From a virus, in the IMG/VR virus record IMGVR_UViG_3300017779_000020, positions 1 to 46,906 of that record: a DNA stretch of 46,906 bases; one strand, 5' to 3'. How positions within the stretch are numbered: the first letter of the stretch is position 1; every line of letters begins with the position of its first letter. Below are positions 23,332 to 32,720 of this stretch, in pieces. The notes below the pieces were generated by a model, which saw only the letters and a program-made list of their open reading frames with translations, searched no databases and was not told the DNA's origin. The translations under genes were made by a program, and so were the position numbers.

Positions 23332-25000
23332 ACGCCCAGGATAAAGAAACTCCATGTATTTTTACTTGATTATTTGCCAATGCAAGTTTCCATCTCATAG
23401 ACTGACCACTAGGTTGTCCTGATATGGTTGCTTGACCTGTTAATATACGTTGACCACTTGCACCTGTCACATAACCACTATCTGCCAACGTGACTGTTGT
23501 AAAATTACTACCACCATTTCTACTTATACTTGCGATAATATCTGTATTCAAAGTAGGTGTGTCTATATTTTCTTCAAATACAACTATCCTTGATGTAGTA
23601 GGTACTGTACCAGCAGCAAAAGGTTCTGAAACAATTGTTGTTGAAGCAGCAACTAATTTTGTTCCTGTTATTAACACATAACCATCTTCGCCTGCCTCAC
23701 CTTCGCCTGTTCCTTGAGCACCTGCTTCATTTGTTCCACCAACGTATCCTGATATAGCTGTTCCACCGCCTTCTTCAGCAGCGCCTTCTTCAGTTGAACC
23801 TGAAGTAATTTGTGGGTGTGAGTGATATGATGAACCTCCACCACCTGAACCATAAGGACCAGGGGCATTACCAGCACCTGAACCACCACCTCCACCATAA
23901 AATCCAGCGCCTCCTCCACCAGGGGCAGCAGCAGGCACAAAACCAAATCCACCAGCAAATAATGATCCGTTTTGTCCTGCCCCATTAGGAGCTTCACCAC
24001 CTTGACCACCTTGTTCTTGGTCTCCACCTCCACCACTTGCCTCTGTCACAGGAGAACCACCACCTTCATTTCTATTAGTTTGCTCTGTTTGTGAATTACC
24101 AGCGTCACCTGTTAAACCACCACCAGCACCACCACATCCACCATTTGAATATCCTCCAGCACCACCTGAACCAGCAACAACGTAAGCTGTAGGAGCTGAA
24201 TATTGAGGAGCACTTAAAGGAACTAAATCAACTGAAAAAACTCCTGCTAAACCTCCACCTGAACCATATAAACCTTGTTGAGGAGAACTAGAACCTCCTG
24301 TTTTACCACCATTTAAAAAAGCAGAGGCAATACCAGATGATTCTTTTTGACCACCTTCTCCTGATAAAACTTTTACTGATTGTCCTTGAGTCACAGCAAG
24401 TGTACCTTCAGCATAACCACCTCCACCAGCACCACCATAATCTGTACCACCAGCACCCCATACTTTTATGTCAGCACTTGTCATGCCAAAAGGAACTGTA
24501 AAAGTACCCATTTGACCACTACCAATTGACGGATTTGTACCTGTTGTTGAAGTATCTGGTTCTGTAATTGATGTAGTTGTAAATCCTGCTGATATAGCTG
24601 CTGGAGTTGAATTAGAATATAAATCTGAAGTAGCACAATAATTGTCATTAGTACCTTCACCCTCGTCTGTTCCTGATTCATCGTGGAATTCATCTACGAC
24701 ACCATCTACTAAATTGAATACTGTTAAGTTTTCGTTTACAGCCATTTTAAAACCTAATAGAGCAACATTAAAATGTTCTCTATCAAAGTTTATTGATGAA
24801 CTAGGTAAGGTTACTGTTTTAGATGATAAATCTAAAGTTGAAGCAAGATCATCTGCTGTGACAGTTCCGTTTCCTATTTTAGCTGAGTCTACTGCGTCTG
24901 CCCCAATCTTTGCTGTTGTAGCAACACCCGTAGCTAGATTATCCTCTTTGACCTCAGAGTCTTTGATTGCTGTTTTTACTAATTTATTTAATGATCCCAT
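23330..25000 (-). CDS. Glycine-rich adhesin paralog F (556 aa)
   Basis: Sixth and last transcribed member of the adhesin array. N-terminal linker with KIGADAVDSAKIGNGTVTADD, nearly the same as paralog E; conserved ALLGFKMAVNENLTVFNLVDG and EFHDESGTDEGEG; Gly-rich centre of about 300 residues (residues about 155-450) with long Gly runs; conserved HPQITSGSTEEG; and the shared roughly 100-residue C-terminal domain ending MRWKLALANNQVKIHGVSLSWA (22 residues, described by its ends MRWKL and SLSWA). Belongs to the DQEQGG subtype with paralogs A and C. Probable tail-fibre tip/adhesin; polyglycine packing as in S16 gp38 is inferred. Confidence 0.85.
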   Translation of the reverse strand: MGSLNKLVKTAIKDSEVKEDNLATGVATTAKIGADAVDSAKIGNGTVTADDLASTLDLSSKTVTLPSSSINFDREHFNVALLGFKMAVNENLTVFNLVDGVVDEFHDESGTDEGEGTNDNYCATSDLYSNSTPAAISAGFTTTSITEPDTSTTGTNPSIGSGQMGTFTVPFGMTSADIKVWGAGGTDYGGAGGGGYAEGTLAVTQGQSVKVLSGEGGQKESSGIASAFLNGGKTGGSSSPQQGLYGSGGGLAGVFSVDLVPLSAPQYSAPTAYVVAGSGGAGGYSNGGCGGAGGGLTGDAGNSQTEQTNRNEGGGSPVTEASGGGGDQEQGGQGGEAPNGAGQNGSLFAGGFGFVPAAAPGGGGAGFYGGGGGSGAGNAPGPYGSGGGGSSYHSHPQITSGSTEEGAAEEGGGTAISGYVGGTNEAGAQGTGEGEAGEDGYVLITGTKLVAASTTIVSEPFAAGTVPTTSRIVVFEENIDTPTLNTDIIASISRNGGSNFTTVTLADSGYVTGASGQRILTGQATISGQPSGQSMRWKLALANNQVKIHGVSLSWA

Positions 25001-25003
25001 GCG

Positions 25004-26758
25004 TTAAGCCCATTGTAAAGCCACGCCATGTATTTTCACCGCATTGTTAGCCAATGCAAGTTTCCAACGCATTGATTGACCACTTGGTTGTCCTGAAATT
25101 GTAGCTTGTCCTGTTAAAATTCTTTGTCCTGAACTTCCTGTGACGTAACCACTATCTGATAAGGTTGCTGTAGTAAAATTACTACCACCATTTCTACTAA
25201 CAGAGGCAATAATATCTGTATTAAGTGTGGGAGAAGCTACATCTTCTTCAAATACTACTATTCTAGCAGTAGTAGGAACAGTACCAGCAGCAAAAGGTTC
25301 TGAAACAATTGCTGTTGATTGAGTGTTTGCAGTTGTTGAAACACTTCCAGAACCTGTGATTAATACATATCCATCACCACCTACACCTGTATTTGGCGTA
25401 CCATCACCACCTGTTGATGTTGCTTTACCGTTTGCAGGATCACCTGTTGTTGGATAAGCAGCTGGATAAAAAGGACTACCAGCACCTGGTGCAGATGTAC
25501 CTGATCCACTACCACATGTACTACCACTTGTAATCTGTGGGTGACCTATATAACCTGATCCACCACCACCGTTTCCGTCTTGTCCACCACCATCGGGTCT
25601 TCCTCCACCACCGCCGCCGCCGAAATAACCAGCACCACCAGCGCCTCCTCTAGGAGAATTACCACCTTTAAATAAATTACCTGCTTGACCACTAAATAAA
25701 GGTCCACTACCTGCACCACCACCAGCAGTTTGAGAACCACCTGATCCACCAGTTACCATAGGGCCATATCCACCAAAACCACCTGATCCACCAGTTGCAC
25801 CACCACCTCTTCCAGTGTTAGCAGAGCCAGAAGGGCCTACATATCCACCACCGCCACCTGAACCAGCGATAATATATGCGTCTGGTGCCTCACCTGGACT
25901 ACTCTCAGCAGCTGACCAATCAAAATTTTCTATGAATACACCTGCAAGACCACCACCTCCACCAGCAGTTGTTTCACCACCACCAAAGAAACCACCAGAA
26001 GTTAAAGGTCTAGGACCACATGTTCTAGGACCACCACCGATTGCATTTTCAGTAAGACCACCTTCACCTGCAAGTACATCTAATACTTGACCTGCTGTCA
26101 CAGCAAGGATACCTTCAGAGTAACCTCCGCCGCCACCATTATTTTTAAAATTACAACCACCATAACCTGATCCTCCACCACCACCAAAAACATAAATGTT
26201 TGCAGCTGTCATAGCGGCAGGTACTGTAAACTTACCAGCTGTACCAGAACCTGGTGCAGGGTTAGTACCTATTGTTGAAGTATCTGGTTCAGTTATTGCT
26301 TTTGTACCGAATCCAGCAGAGACACAGAAAGGCGAACAAAATGAAACACCTGTTGGTGATGTACTATTGACATAAAAATCACTTGTTGCGTTATATGTGT
26401 CGTTTGAACCTTCGGCTTCGTCTGTTCCTGATTCATCATGGAACTCATCAACAACGCCGTCAACTAAATTGAATACTGTAAGACCGTCATTTACGGCCAT
26501 TTTAAATCCTAATAATGCGATATTATCTTGTACTGGTCTTTTTAAACTATCTACTAAACCACCAGCAAGTGTGACTGTCTTAGGAGACAAGTCTAAAGAT
26601 GAAGCTAGATCGTCTGCTGTGACAGTTCCGTTGTTTATCTCTGAACTCTCTACAGCATCAGCGCCTAACTTTCCAGTAGTGACTGAGCCTGGTGCTAATT
26701 TATCACCATCTACAGCGTTATTTGTTATACCTTTTGTAGTGACTTTAGTAAGAGCCAT
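25004..26758 (-). CDS. Glycine-rich adhesin paralog E (584 aa)
   Basis: Fifth array member, SQTAGG subtype. N-terminus VTTKGITNNAVDGDKLAPGS then the linker shared with F; conserved LLGFKMAVND and EFHDESGTDEAEG; Gly-rich centre with many GGGG runs and cysteines in CSPFC, GGCNFK and RTCGPRP; GHPQITSGSTCGS; and the common C-terminal domain (SGQRILTGQATISGQPSGQ). Four bases separate it from F, and 3 nt from D. It lacks the virion-attachment module seen in paralog A, so it must be anchored differently or assemble on a partner. Confidence 0.85.
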   Translation of the reverse strand: MALTKVTTKGITNNAVDGDKLAPGSVTTGKLGADAVESSEINNGTVTADDLASSLDLSPKTVTLAGGLVDSLKRPVQDNIALLGFKMAVNDGLTVFNLVDGVVDEFHDESGTDEAEGSNDTYNATSDFYVNSTSPTGVSFCSPFCVSAGFGTKAITEPDTSTIGTNPAPGSGTAGKFTVPAAMTAANIYVFGGGGGSGYGGCNFKNNGGGGGYSEGILAVTAGQVLDVLAGEGGLTENAIGGGPRTCGPRPLTSGGFFGGGETTAGGGGGLAGVFIENFDWSAAESSPGEAPDAYIIAGSGGGGGYVGPSGSANTGRGGGATGGSGGFGGYGPMVTGGSGGSQTAGGGAGSGPLFSGQAGNLFKGGNSPRGGAGGAGYFGGGGGGGRPDGGGQDGNGGGGSGYIGHPQITSGSTCGSGSGTSAPGAGSPFYPAAYPTTGDPANGKATSTGGDGTPNTGVGGDGYVLITGSGSVSTTANTQSTAIVSEPFAAGTVPTTARIVVFEEDVASPTLNTDIIASVSRNGGSNFTTATLSDSGYVTGSSGQRILTGQATISGQPSGQSMRWKLALANNAVKIHGVALQWA

Positions 26759-26761
26759 CTA

Positions 26762-28360
26762 TTAACTCCATTGTAATGATACACCGTGTATCTTCACTTG
26801 ATTATTAGCCAAAGCGAGTTTCCATCTCATAGACTGACCTGAAGGTTGTCCTGAGATAGTTGCTTGGCCAGTTAAAATTCTTTGACCACTTGATCCTGTG
26901 ACATATCCTGAATCTGTTAAAGTAGCAGTCGTAAAGTTTGATCCACCATCTCTACTAATTGAAGCAATTACGTCTGTATTAAGTGTTGGACTATCTACAT
27001 TTTCTTCAAATACAACTATTCTACTTATTGTAGGAACAGTACCAGCAGCAAAAGCTTCTGAAACAATTGTCGTTGATGTAGCAGCCGCACAAACTGCTGC
27101 TGATGTAATTAAAACATAACCATCTTCACCCTTTACATTGTTAGTATTTGTATGTGAACCATCTTGTCCTGATTCATTTGTATCTGCAACATAAGCAGGA
27201 TCTGCTGTTCCACCACCTTCTAAACCTGCTGCTTCTTCAGTTGCACCTGAACTAATTTGTGGGTTACCAATATAACCTGAACCTCCACCAGCACCTCCAT
27301 GTTGACTACCTTGGTCAGTTCCTACACCACCACCATAGAATCCACCACCACCACCTGCCATAACAGCAGTAGCGCAGTTTGCAATTCCACCATACATGAA
27401 ACCACCTGAAGCAGCTTCACCACCTGGTGTTGAACCACCTTGACCACCAGCAGTTTGAGAACCTCCACCAGCATAACCATTTGGACTTTTACCTGGTGTT
27501 GCTTGTCCTTTAGAAGTTTGTTCAGCGGATTCAGATGTTGCACCTTCACAACTACTTTGACCTCTGTCACCTTGAAGACCACCACCTCCACCACCAATAG
27601 TAAATACTGTGTTGCTACAACTACCAGCTGCACCTCCGCCGCCTCCAGCAGCGATAGCAAAACCTGATGTTGGGAATGTATTACTTGGACCTGGTACAAA
27701 TTGAGGATGACTAACTTCAACAGGACCTGCTGTTATAAATGATCCCCCTCCACCACCACCAGTATTAGGATTTAGAGGACCAGTAGTTGATCCTTCTCCA
27801 CCACCACCTAAAGTAATTCTATCATATGGTTGAGGACCTTCAGCACCTTCACCTGGACCAGCACCTTCGCCAACTACTATATCTAATACTTGACCTGCTG
27901 TCACAGCATAATTACCTGAAGAAAAACCTCCTGCACCACCAGAACCATAATTTTTTGTTCCACCACCACCTGCAGCCCAAGCTTTTAAAGTGACACTTGT
28001 TATACCTGCTGGTACTGTAAATGTTCCAAACGTACCTGTACCATATTGTGGATTTGTTGCTGTTGTTGATGTTTGTGGTTCTGTAATTGCTGTTGTTGAA
28101 AAACCTGCAGATAATCCTGCGACTGATACTCCAGTATTTGTATTAGAGTTAATATAATAATCTGAATCTGCAACATATCTATCGTTAGAACCTTCACCTT
28201 CGTCTGTACCACTTTCATCATGGAATTCATCTACTACTCCGTCAACCAGATTAAAGACAGTTAAACCTTCGTTTACTGCTATCTTAAAACCTAATAGTGA
28301 TATGTTAAATTCATTGTCTTCAGTTTTTCCAGAAGCAAGTAATCTTGTTTTTAGTCCCAT
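26762..28360 (-). CDS. Glycine-rich adhesin paralog D (532 aa)
   Basis: Fourth array member and the one with the shortest N-terminus: only about 22 residues before ISLLGFKIAVNEGLTVFNLV. SQTAGG subtype (YAGGGSQTAGGQGGSTPG), with cysteines in GSCSNTV, SSCEGA, IANCATA and AAVCAAA. The peptide GNPQISSGATEEA deviates from the GHPQITSGST of the others. Common C-terminal domain ends KIHGVSLQWS. The ribosome site AAGGAG lies just upstream; transcribed from the 203-aa gene's promoter. Confidence 0.85.
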   Translation of the reverse strand: MGLKTRLLASGKTEDNEFNISLLGFKIAVNEGLTVFNLVDGVVDEFHDESGTDEGEGSNDRYVADSDYYINSNTNTGVSVAGLSAGFSTTAITEPQTSTTATNPQYGTGTFGTFTVPAGITSVTLKAWAAGGGGTKNYGSGGAGGFSSGNYAVTAGQVLDIVVGEGAGPGEGAEGPQPYDRITLGGGGEGSTTGPLNPNTGGGGGGSFITAGPVEVSHPQFVPGPSNTFPTSGFAIAAGGGGGAAGSCSNTVFTIGGGGGGLQGDRGQSSCEGATSESAEQTSKGQATPGKSPNGYAGGGSQTAGGQGGSTPGGEAASGGFMYGGIANCATAVMAGGGGGFYGGGVGTDQGSQHGGAGGGSGYIGNPQISSGATEEAAGLEGGGTADPAYVADTNESGQDGSHTNTNNVKGEDGYVLITSAAVCAAATSTTIVSEAFAAGTVPTISRIVVFEENVDSPTLNTDVIASISRDGGSNFTTATLTDSGYVTGSSGQRILTGQATISGQPSGQSMRWKLALANNQVKIHGVSLQWS

Positions 28361-28376
28361 ATTTCTATTTATCTCC

Positions 28377-28988
28377 TTAGATTGGTAGATACCTCACTCT
28401 TATTTCAGCACTTGCACTAGGTGGAGTACTAAAAGTTAATGTTGTTCCTGATAATGTGTAGTCATCACTAGGATGAAATACTACACCATTGACGGTTACT
28501 AGAATATCGTTTTGTGTTCTACCACTAGTACCGATTGTAAAACCTGTTGTTGAACCATCACCTGCTAAATTTGCATTTACTGAATATGCTAATGTAGTTG
28601 CGATATTAGATTTCTGTATTTTTTTTAATGAGGTAGTAGATGTGTCGTATATTAATAATAAATCATCATCAGCTGCAAGGGCAGATAATTCTGTTTGTCC
28701 TGTGATTGCGCCTGTGCCTAGTATAGAGCCAGCGTCAAATGCTACGCCTAAAAATATGACAAATATATCTTCACCAGATTCTGGTGCAGCTGAGAACACT
28801 ATTGTTGTACCACCACTTGCGATATTGTAAGCAGTCTCAGGTTCTTGTAATACTCCTGATACAGATACAAGTATTGCACTTGATGAACCTACTGTATAAT
28901 TAAGAGTGAATGTAGTTGTAGAACCATCTGCTGTGAAATCTTGTTTTTCAAATGTTCCTGCAACAGGTGTCTTTCCTATATATGCCAT
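28377..28988 (-). CDS. Free-standing fibre-attachment-module protein (203 aa)
   Basis: Begins MAYIGKTPVAG, like the N-terminus of adhesin A (MAYIGKSPST). Contains two copies of a beta module: FTADGSTTTFTLNYTVG...SGVLQEPETAY (about 18-83) and LAGDGSTTGFTIGTSG...NGVVFHPSDDYTLSG (about 141-200), joined by a linker with AADDDLLLIYDTSTTSLKKI common in marine phage fibres. A Gly-rich tip is absent. It may be the adaptor or stalk that carries the neighbouring adhesins, which lack this module. Perfect late promoter upstream. Confidence 0.78.
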   Translation of the reverse strand: MAYIGKTPVAGTFEKQDFTADGSTTTFTLNYTVGSSSAILVSVSGVLQEPETAYNIASGGTTIVFSAAPESGEDIFVIFLGVAFDAGSILGTGAITGQTELSALAADDDLLLIYDTSTTSLKKIQKSNIATTLAYSVNANLAGDGSTTGFTIGTSGRTQNDILVTVNGVVFHPSDDYTLSGTTLTFSTPPSASAEIRVRYLPI

Positions 28989-29016
28989 ATACTAAAAATC
29001 CTTTTTCTTATAATAC

Positions 29017-29024
29017 TATTTATA
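29017..29024 (-). promoter_or_regulatory. Late promoter TATAAATA for 203-aa protein and adhesins D-F
   Basis: Perfect late box 28 nt upstream of the 203-aa gene, in the gap after adhesin C. It divides the adhesin array into two transcription units (A-B-C and D-E-F). Confidence 0.8.
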
Positions 29025-29033
29025 ATCATTTTA

Positions 29034-30698
29034 TTACGCCCAGGCTAATGAAACTCCGTGTATTTTTACTTTCTTATTTGCAAGTGCTAACTTCCATCTC
29101 ATACTTTGACCACTTGGTTGACCACTAATAGTTGCCTGACCTGTTAATATTCGTTGCCCACTTGAACCAGTGACGTATCCACTATCACTTAAAGTTGCGT
29201 TTGTAAACGTACTACCACCATCTCTACTAATTGAAGCAATAACATCCGTATTTATTGTAGGTGTTTCAACGTTTTCTTCAAACACAACTATACGAGATGA
29301 TGTAGGTACACTACCAGCGGCAAAAGCATTTGATACGATTGTTGTTGAAGAAGTAACTAAAGTTGTTGCTGTACCACTTATTAAAACATATCCATCATTA
29401 CCGTGTGGTACGGGCATGTCAGGATATGAGTTGCCAGCTTCATCAACGTGAGCGTCATTTGTACCTGCTACATATTGAGGTATTGAAACTCCACCACCCT
29501 CTGTACCAGCGCCTTCTTCGGTTGAACCTGAAGTAATTTGTGGGTGACCATAATAAGATGAACCACCACCTGCTGATGAACCAAATGAACTTGGTTGTAA
29601 TAAAGGGCCACCACCACCTCCGTAATATCCTGATCCTCCACCTGGAGTATAAGTAGCGTCACCACTTGGTGGAGCACCTGCTCCTCCTGTAAATAAAGCT
29701 CCTACTACACCAGTGTAAGCAGGTCCGTTAGGATTTGCATAAACACCACCACCTTGTTCTTGGTCTCCTCCACCTCCACCACCTGCTTGTGGACTATAAT
29801 TAACTTGTTCCGACTGAGTTGACCCAGCGTCACCTATTAATCCCCCACCAGCACCACCTGGATTAGATTCTTGGAATGGTGGTGATTTCCAACCTCCACC
29901 TCCACCAGAACCTGCTATTACATAAGCTTGAGGAGCACTTGATAATGCTGGTTCAGTTGTTGCTGGAGCCACAAATACACCTGACAATCCACCACCACCT
30001 GAAGATCCTGGACCACCACCACCTAGTCCACCTCTTTCTCTTAAATTTGGTGTGTCTATCACTCCACATGTTGCTCTGGAACCACCTTCACCAACTACAA
30101 CTGCTAAAGCTTGTCCAGCAGTCACGGCAAGTGTACCCTCAGCATAACCTCCACCACCACCATCTCCTAAATAAGTTGAACCACCTGCTGATCCCCAAAC
30201 TTTTAAATCTACACTTGTAGCACCAGTCGGTACTGTAAAAGTACCAAATGTTCCTTCACCAATTTGTGGATTAGTACCTGCTGTTGATGTGTCTGCTTCT
30301 GTGACTGTTGTTGTTGTAAAACCTGCTAAAAAAGGTGCTGGAGAAGGCACTTCATTTTGATAAAAGTCACTTGAAGCACAATAGGTATCATTTGATCCTT
30401 CAGCCTCATCTGTTCCTGACTCATCATGGAATTCATCTACAACACCATCTACTAAATTAAACACCGTTAAATTTTCATTAACAGCCATCTTAAATCCAAG
30501 TAAAGATACGTTAAATTTTGCGTCTGTTAGACTCGCACAAGCATTTGTTAATGTTGTTGAGATTGCAGCTAAACCTGCTGTTTTAGAATCAACAATAGCT
30601 GCACTAGGACTTATATCAGCATTTACTATTGTGTTATCAACAATTTTATCTGAAGTGACTGTGTTGCTTGGAAGTTTTTTTATTTTAGTAAGTGCCAT
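29034..30698 (-). CDS. Glycine-rich adhesin paralog C (554 aa)
   Basis: Third array member, DQE subtype. The N-terminus has the fibre linker IVNADISPSAAIVDSKTAG, followed by SLLGFKMAVNENLTVFNLV and EFHDESGTDEAEG. The Gly-rich centre includes LSSAPQAYVIAGSGGGGGW and GGGGGGDQEQGGGV, then YYGHPQITSGSTEEG and the shared C-terminal domain ending KIHGVSLAWA. Starts 3 nt after paralog B. Function as a receptor-binding tip is inferred from the Gly-rich domain type. Confidence 0.85.
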   Translation of the reverse strand: MALTKIKKLPSNTVTSDKIVDNTIVNADISPSAAIVDSKTAGLAAISTTLTNACASLTDAKFNVSLLGFKMAVNENLTVFNLVDGVVDEFHDESGTDEAEGSNDTYCASSDFYQNEVPSPAPFLAGFTTTTVTEADTSTAGTNPQIGEGTFGTFTVPTGATSVDLKVWGSAGGSTYLGDGGGGGYAEGTLAVTAGQALAVVVGEGGSRATCGVIDTPNLRERGGLGGGGPGSSGGGGLSGVFVAPATTEPALSSAPQAYVIAGSGGGGGWKSPPFQESNPGGAGGGLIGDAGSTQSEQVNYSPQAGGGGGGDQEQGGGVYANPNGPAYTGVVGALFTGGAGAPPSGDATYTPGGGSGYYGGGGGPLLQPSSFGSSAGGGSSYYGHPQITSGSTEEGAGTEGGGVSIPQYVAGTNDAHVDEAGNSYPDMPVPHGNDGYVLISGTATTLVTSSTTIVSNAFAAGSVPTSSRIVVFEENVETPTINTDVIASISRDGGSTFTNATLSDSGYVTGSSGQRILTGQATISGQPSGQSMRWKLALANKKVKIHGVSLAWA

Positions 30699-30701
30699 GC
30701 G

Positions 30702-32501
30702 TTAACTCCATTGAAGAGCCACGCCGTGTATTTTTACTGTATTAGTGGCCAGTGCCAGTTTCCATCTCATGGATTGTCCACTAGGTTGACCTGAAATTGT
30801 GGCTTGACCTGTTAAAATTCTTTGTCCTGATGATCCAGTGACATATCCTGAATCTGATAATGTAGCAGTTGTAAATGTTGATCCACCATCTCTGGATATT
30901 GAAGCAATTATGTGTGTATTAAGTGTAGGAGATTGAACATCTTCCTCAAATACAACAATTCTACTTGTAGTAGGAACAGTACCAGCAGCAAAAGGATTAG
31001 ATATTATAGTTGAGTTACCACCACCTGGAGCACCAAATGCACTAAATGGTCCTGTCAATAACATATAACCGTCTTCTCCATTACTAGTTTCAGTACCACC
31101 TTCGTTTGTACAAGCAACATATGAACCTATGGCTGTACCACCACCTTCACAATTTGATCCTGCTTCTGTTGAACCTGAAGTTATCTGTGGGTGACCAATA
31201 AAAGATGACCCTCCGCCACCTCCACCTGAAATACCTGGTTCCCAACCACCTCCACCACCACCGTAGTATCCAGCACCTCCACCACTACCTACGTTATAAT
31301 TATTTCCTTCACACACATAGTTATTACCACCATAGAATAATCCACCATCTTCGGCATTACCAGGGCCAGGGGCAGGAGAGGCAGAAGATCCACCTTGTCC
31401 ACCAGCAGTCTGACTTCCTCCACCACCATGTGGAGTACCTGATGTACAACCTGGGTGTGATGTAAATGTATTTACCCTATTAGTTTGAGCTTGATCACCA
31501 GTTGCATATCCGTGAGGACCACCACCTGCACCACCTGGAGAAGCTGCAGTTTCTGGATTGAAGTCTGGTCTATCATAGTTAAATGTTCCACCACCACCTG
31601 CACCTGCGATTAAAGCAGCAGTTGGTGCACCGCCTGATAATGCAGCTGTGAAAATACCTGATAATCCACCACCGTGTCCGTTCTCACCCTTACCTGGAGT
31701 ACCTGATAAACAAGAACTACAAGGTGAAACTCCACCACCTCCAGCAACTTCTGGTTGCGAAGCGGAAGCTAATCTTTCTGGAGAAGGTCTGTATCCTCCG
31801 ATACCACCATGTGAATATGAAGCAGTATTTAAGTTACCAAAACCTAGACCACCTTCACCTACAACAACTGTAAGTGCTTGACCAGGTGTCACAGCAAGAG
31901 TACCTTCAGAGTAACCACCTCCACCACCATGTGCTTTACAATCTCTTCCTGAACCTTCACTAATAGAACCACCTTGACCTCCACCACCAGCACCCCAAGC
32001 AAATATATTTACCGAGGTCATACCATTAGGTACAGTAAATGAACCAAATGTTCCTGCGGCTATGATTGGGTTTGTACCTGCTGTTGATGTATCAGCCTCT
32101 GTGACTGCTGTTGTTGTAAATCCAGCAGAAACACATCCTGCTGTTAAATTATTTGAATAAACATCATTAGTAGCACAATAATGATCGTTAGAACCTTCAC
32201 TTTCGTCCGTTCCAGACTCGTCATGGAATTCATCTACAACACCATCTACTAAATTAAATACTGTAAGGCCATCATTTACGGCCATCTTAAATCCTAATAA
32301 AGCGATATTTTGTTCAACAGCACCTACTGTACTATTAATACTAGTGGCTGTTGCACATAGAGTAGCAATACCTGGTGCTTTAGAACTTGCAATCGCAGCT
32401 GAAGGCGATATGTCTGCATTTACAATAGTACCATCTACTATATTGTCTGAAGTGACAGCAGATTGACCTATTGATCCTTGTTTAATTTTATTAAGTGCCA
32501 T
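30702..32501 (-). CDS. Glycine-rich, cysteine-containing adhesin paralog B (599 aa)
   Basis: Second array member, SQTAGG subtype, the longest of the five that lack the attachment module. N-terminal linker IVNADISPSAAIASSKAPG, then ALLGFKMAVNDGLTVFNLV. About eleven cysteines, including SPCSSCLSG, HPGCTSG, YVCEGN and SNCEGG inside the Gly-rich loops, an unusual number for a cytoplasmically assembled phage protein. Ends with the common domain and VKIHGVALQWS. Neighbours: a 64-aa gene upstream and paralog C 3 nt downstream. Confidence 0.85.
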   Translation of the reverse strand: MALNKIKQGSIGQSAVTSDNIVDGTIVNADISPSAAIASSKAPGIATLCATATSINSTVGAVEQNIALLGFKMAVNDGLTVFNLVDGVVDEFHDESGTDESEGSNDHYCATNDVYSNNLTAGCVSAGFTTTAVTEADTSTAGTNPIIAAGTFGSFTVPNGMTSVNIFAWGAGGGGQGGSISEGSGRDCKAHGGGGGYSEGTLAVTPGQALTVVVGEGGLGFGNLNTASYSHGGIGGYRPSPERLASASQPEVAGGGGVSPCSSCLSGTPGKGENGHGGGLSGIFTAALSGGAPTAALIAGAGGGGTFNYDRPDFNPETAASPGGAGGGPHGYATGDQAQTNRVNTFTSHPGCTSGTPHGGGGSQTAGGQGGSSASPAPGPGNAEDGGLFYGGNNYVCEGNNYNVGSGGGAGYYGGGGGGWEPGISGGGGGGSSFIGHPQITSGSTEAGSNCEGGGTAIGSYVACTNEGGTETSNGEDGYMLLTGPFSAFGAPGGGNSTIISNPFAAGTVPTTSRIVVFEEDVQSPTLNTHIIASISRDGGSTFTTATLSDSGYVTGSSGQRILTGQATISGQPSGQSMRWKLALATNTVKIHGVALQWS

Positions 32502-32516
32502 TAATATCTCTCTTTA

Positions 32517-32711
32517 TTAACTAATTTTTGTGCCGAAATAACCAGTAGCATTATCAATTTTTCTTGTTTCACCATCCTTGTTAGGGTCATAGACGTTATC
32601 TTGGCTGTCATCTAACTTGATAGCATTACTATCTTTGTTAGAGCCTGAAACAATCTTAATCTTTGCACCTGCTTGAGGTCTAGTTCCGACTTTTGTAATT
32701 CTTTGTACCAT
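32517..32711 (-). CDS. Small protein between adhesins A and B (64 aa)
   Basis: Not recognised. Hydrophilic, with RITKVGTRPQAGAKIKIVSG and a KLDDSQDNVYDPNKDGETRK segment; no membrane or signal sequence. Spacing of 9 nt from adhesin A and 15 nt to adhesin B, with a GGAGAATAA ribosome site, supports a real gene. Position suggests an accessory, such as a chaperone or connector, for the adhesins, without direct evidence. Confidence 0.6.
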   Translation of the reverse strand: MVQRITKVGTRPQAGAKIKIVSGSNKDSNAIKLDDSQDNVYDPNKDGETRKIDNATGYFGTKIS

Positions 32712-32720
32712 TTATTCTCC

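Noticed and set aside
23671-24036. Second minus-strand frame within adhesin F (and analogous Val/Leu/Gln-rich frames at 25546-25749 and 27322-27720)
   Set aside because: Out-of-frame readings of the Gly-rich repeats giving V/L/Q-rich low complexity; fully inside a well-supported gene.
25815-26090. Plus-strand open frame rich in proline opposite adhesin E, and similar plus-strand frames opposite the other adhesins
   Set aside because: They are antisense images of GGN glycine codons (Pro/Thr/Ser-rich), lack ribosome sites, and no plus-strand gene or promoter is convincing anywhere in the window.
28366-28373. GATAAATA as a late promoter for adhesin D
   Set aside because: It overlaps the AAGGAGAT ribosome site and is 5 nt from the ATG, so it is better explained as the ribosome site plus A/T-rich spacer.
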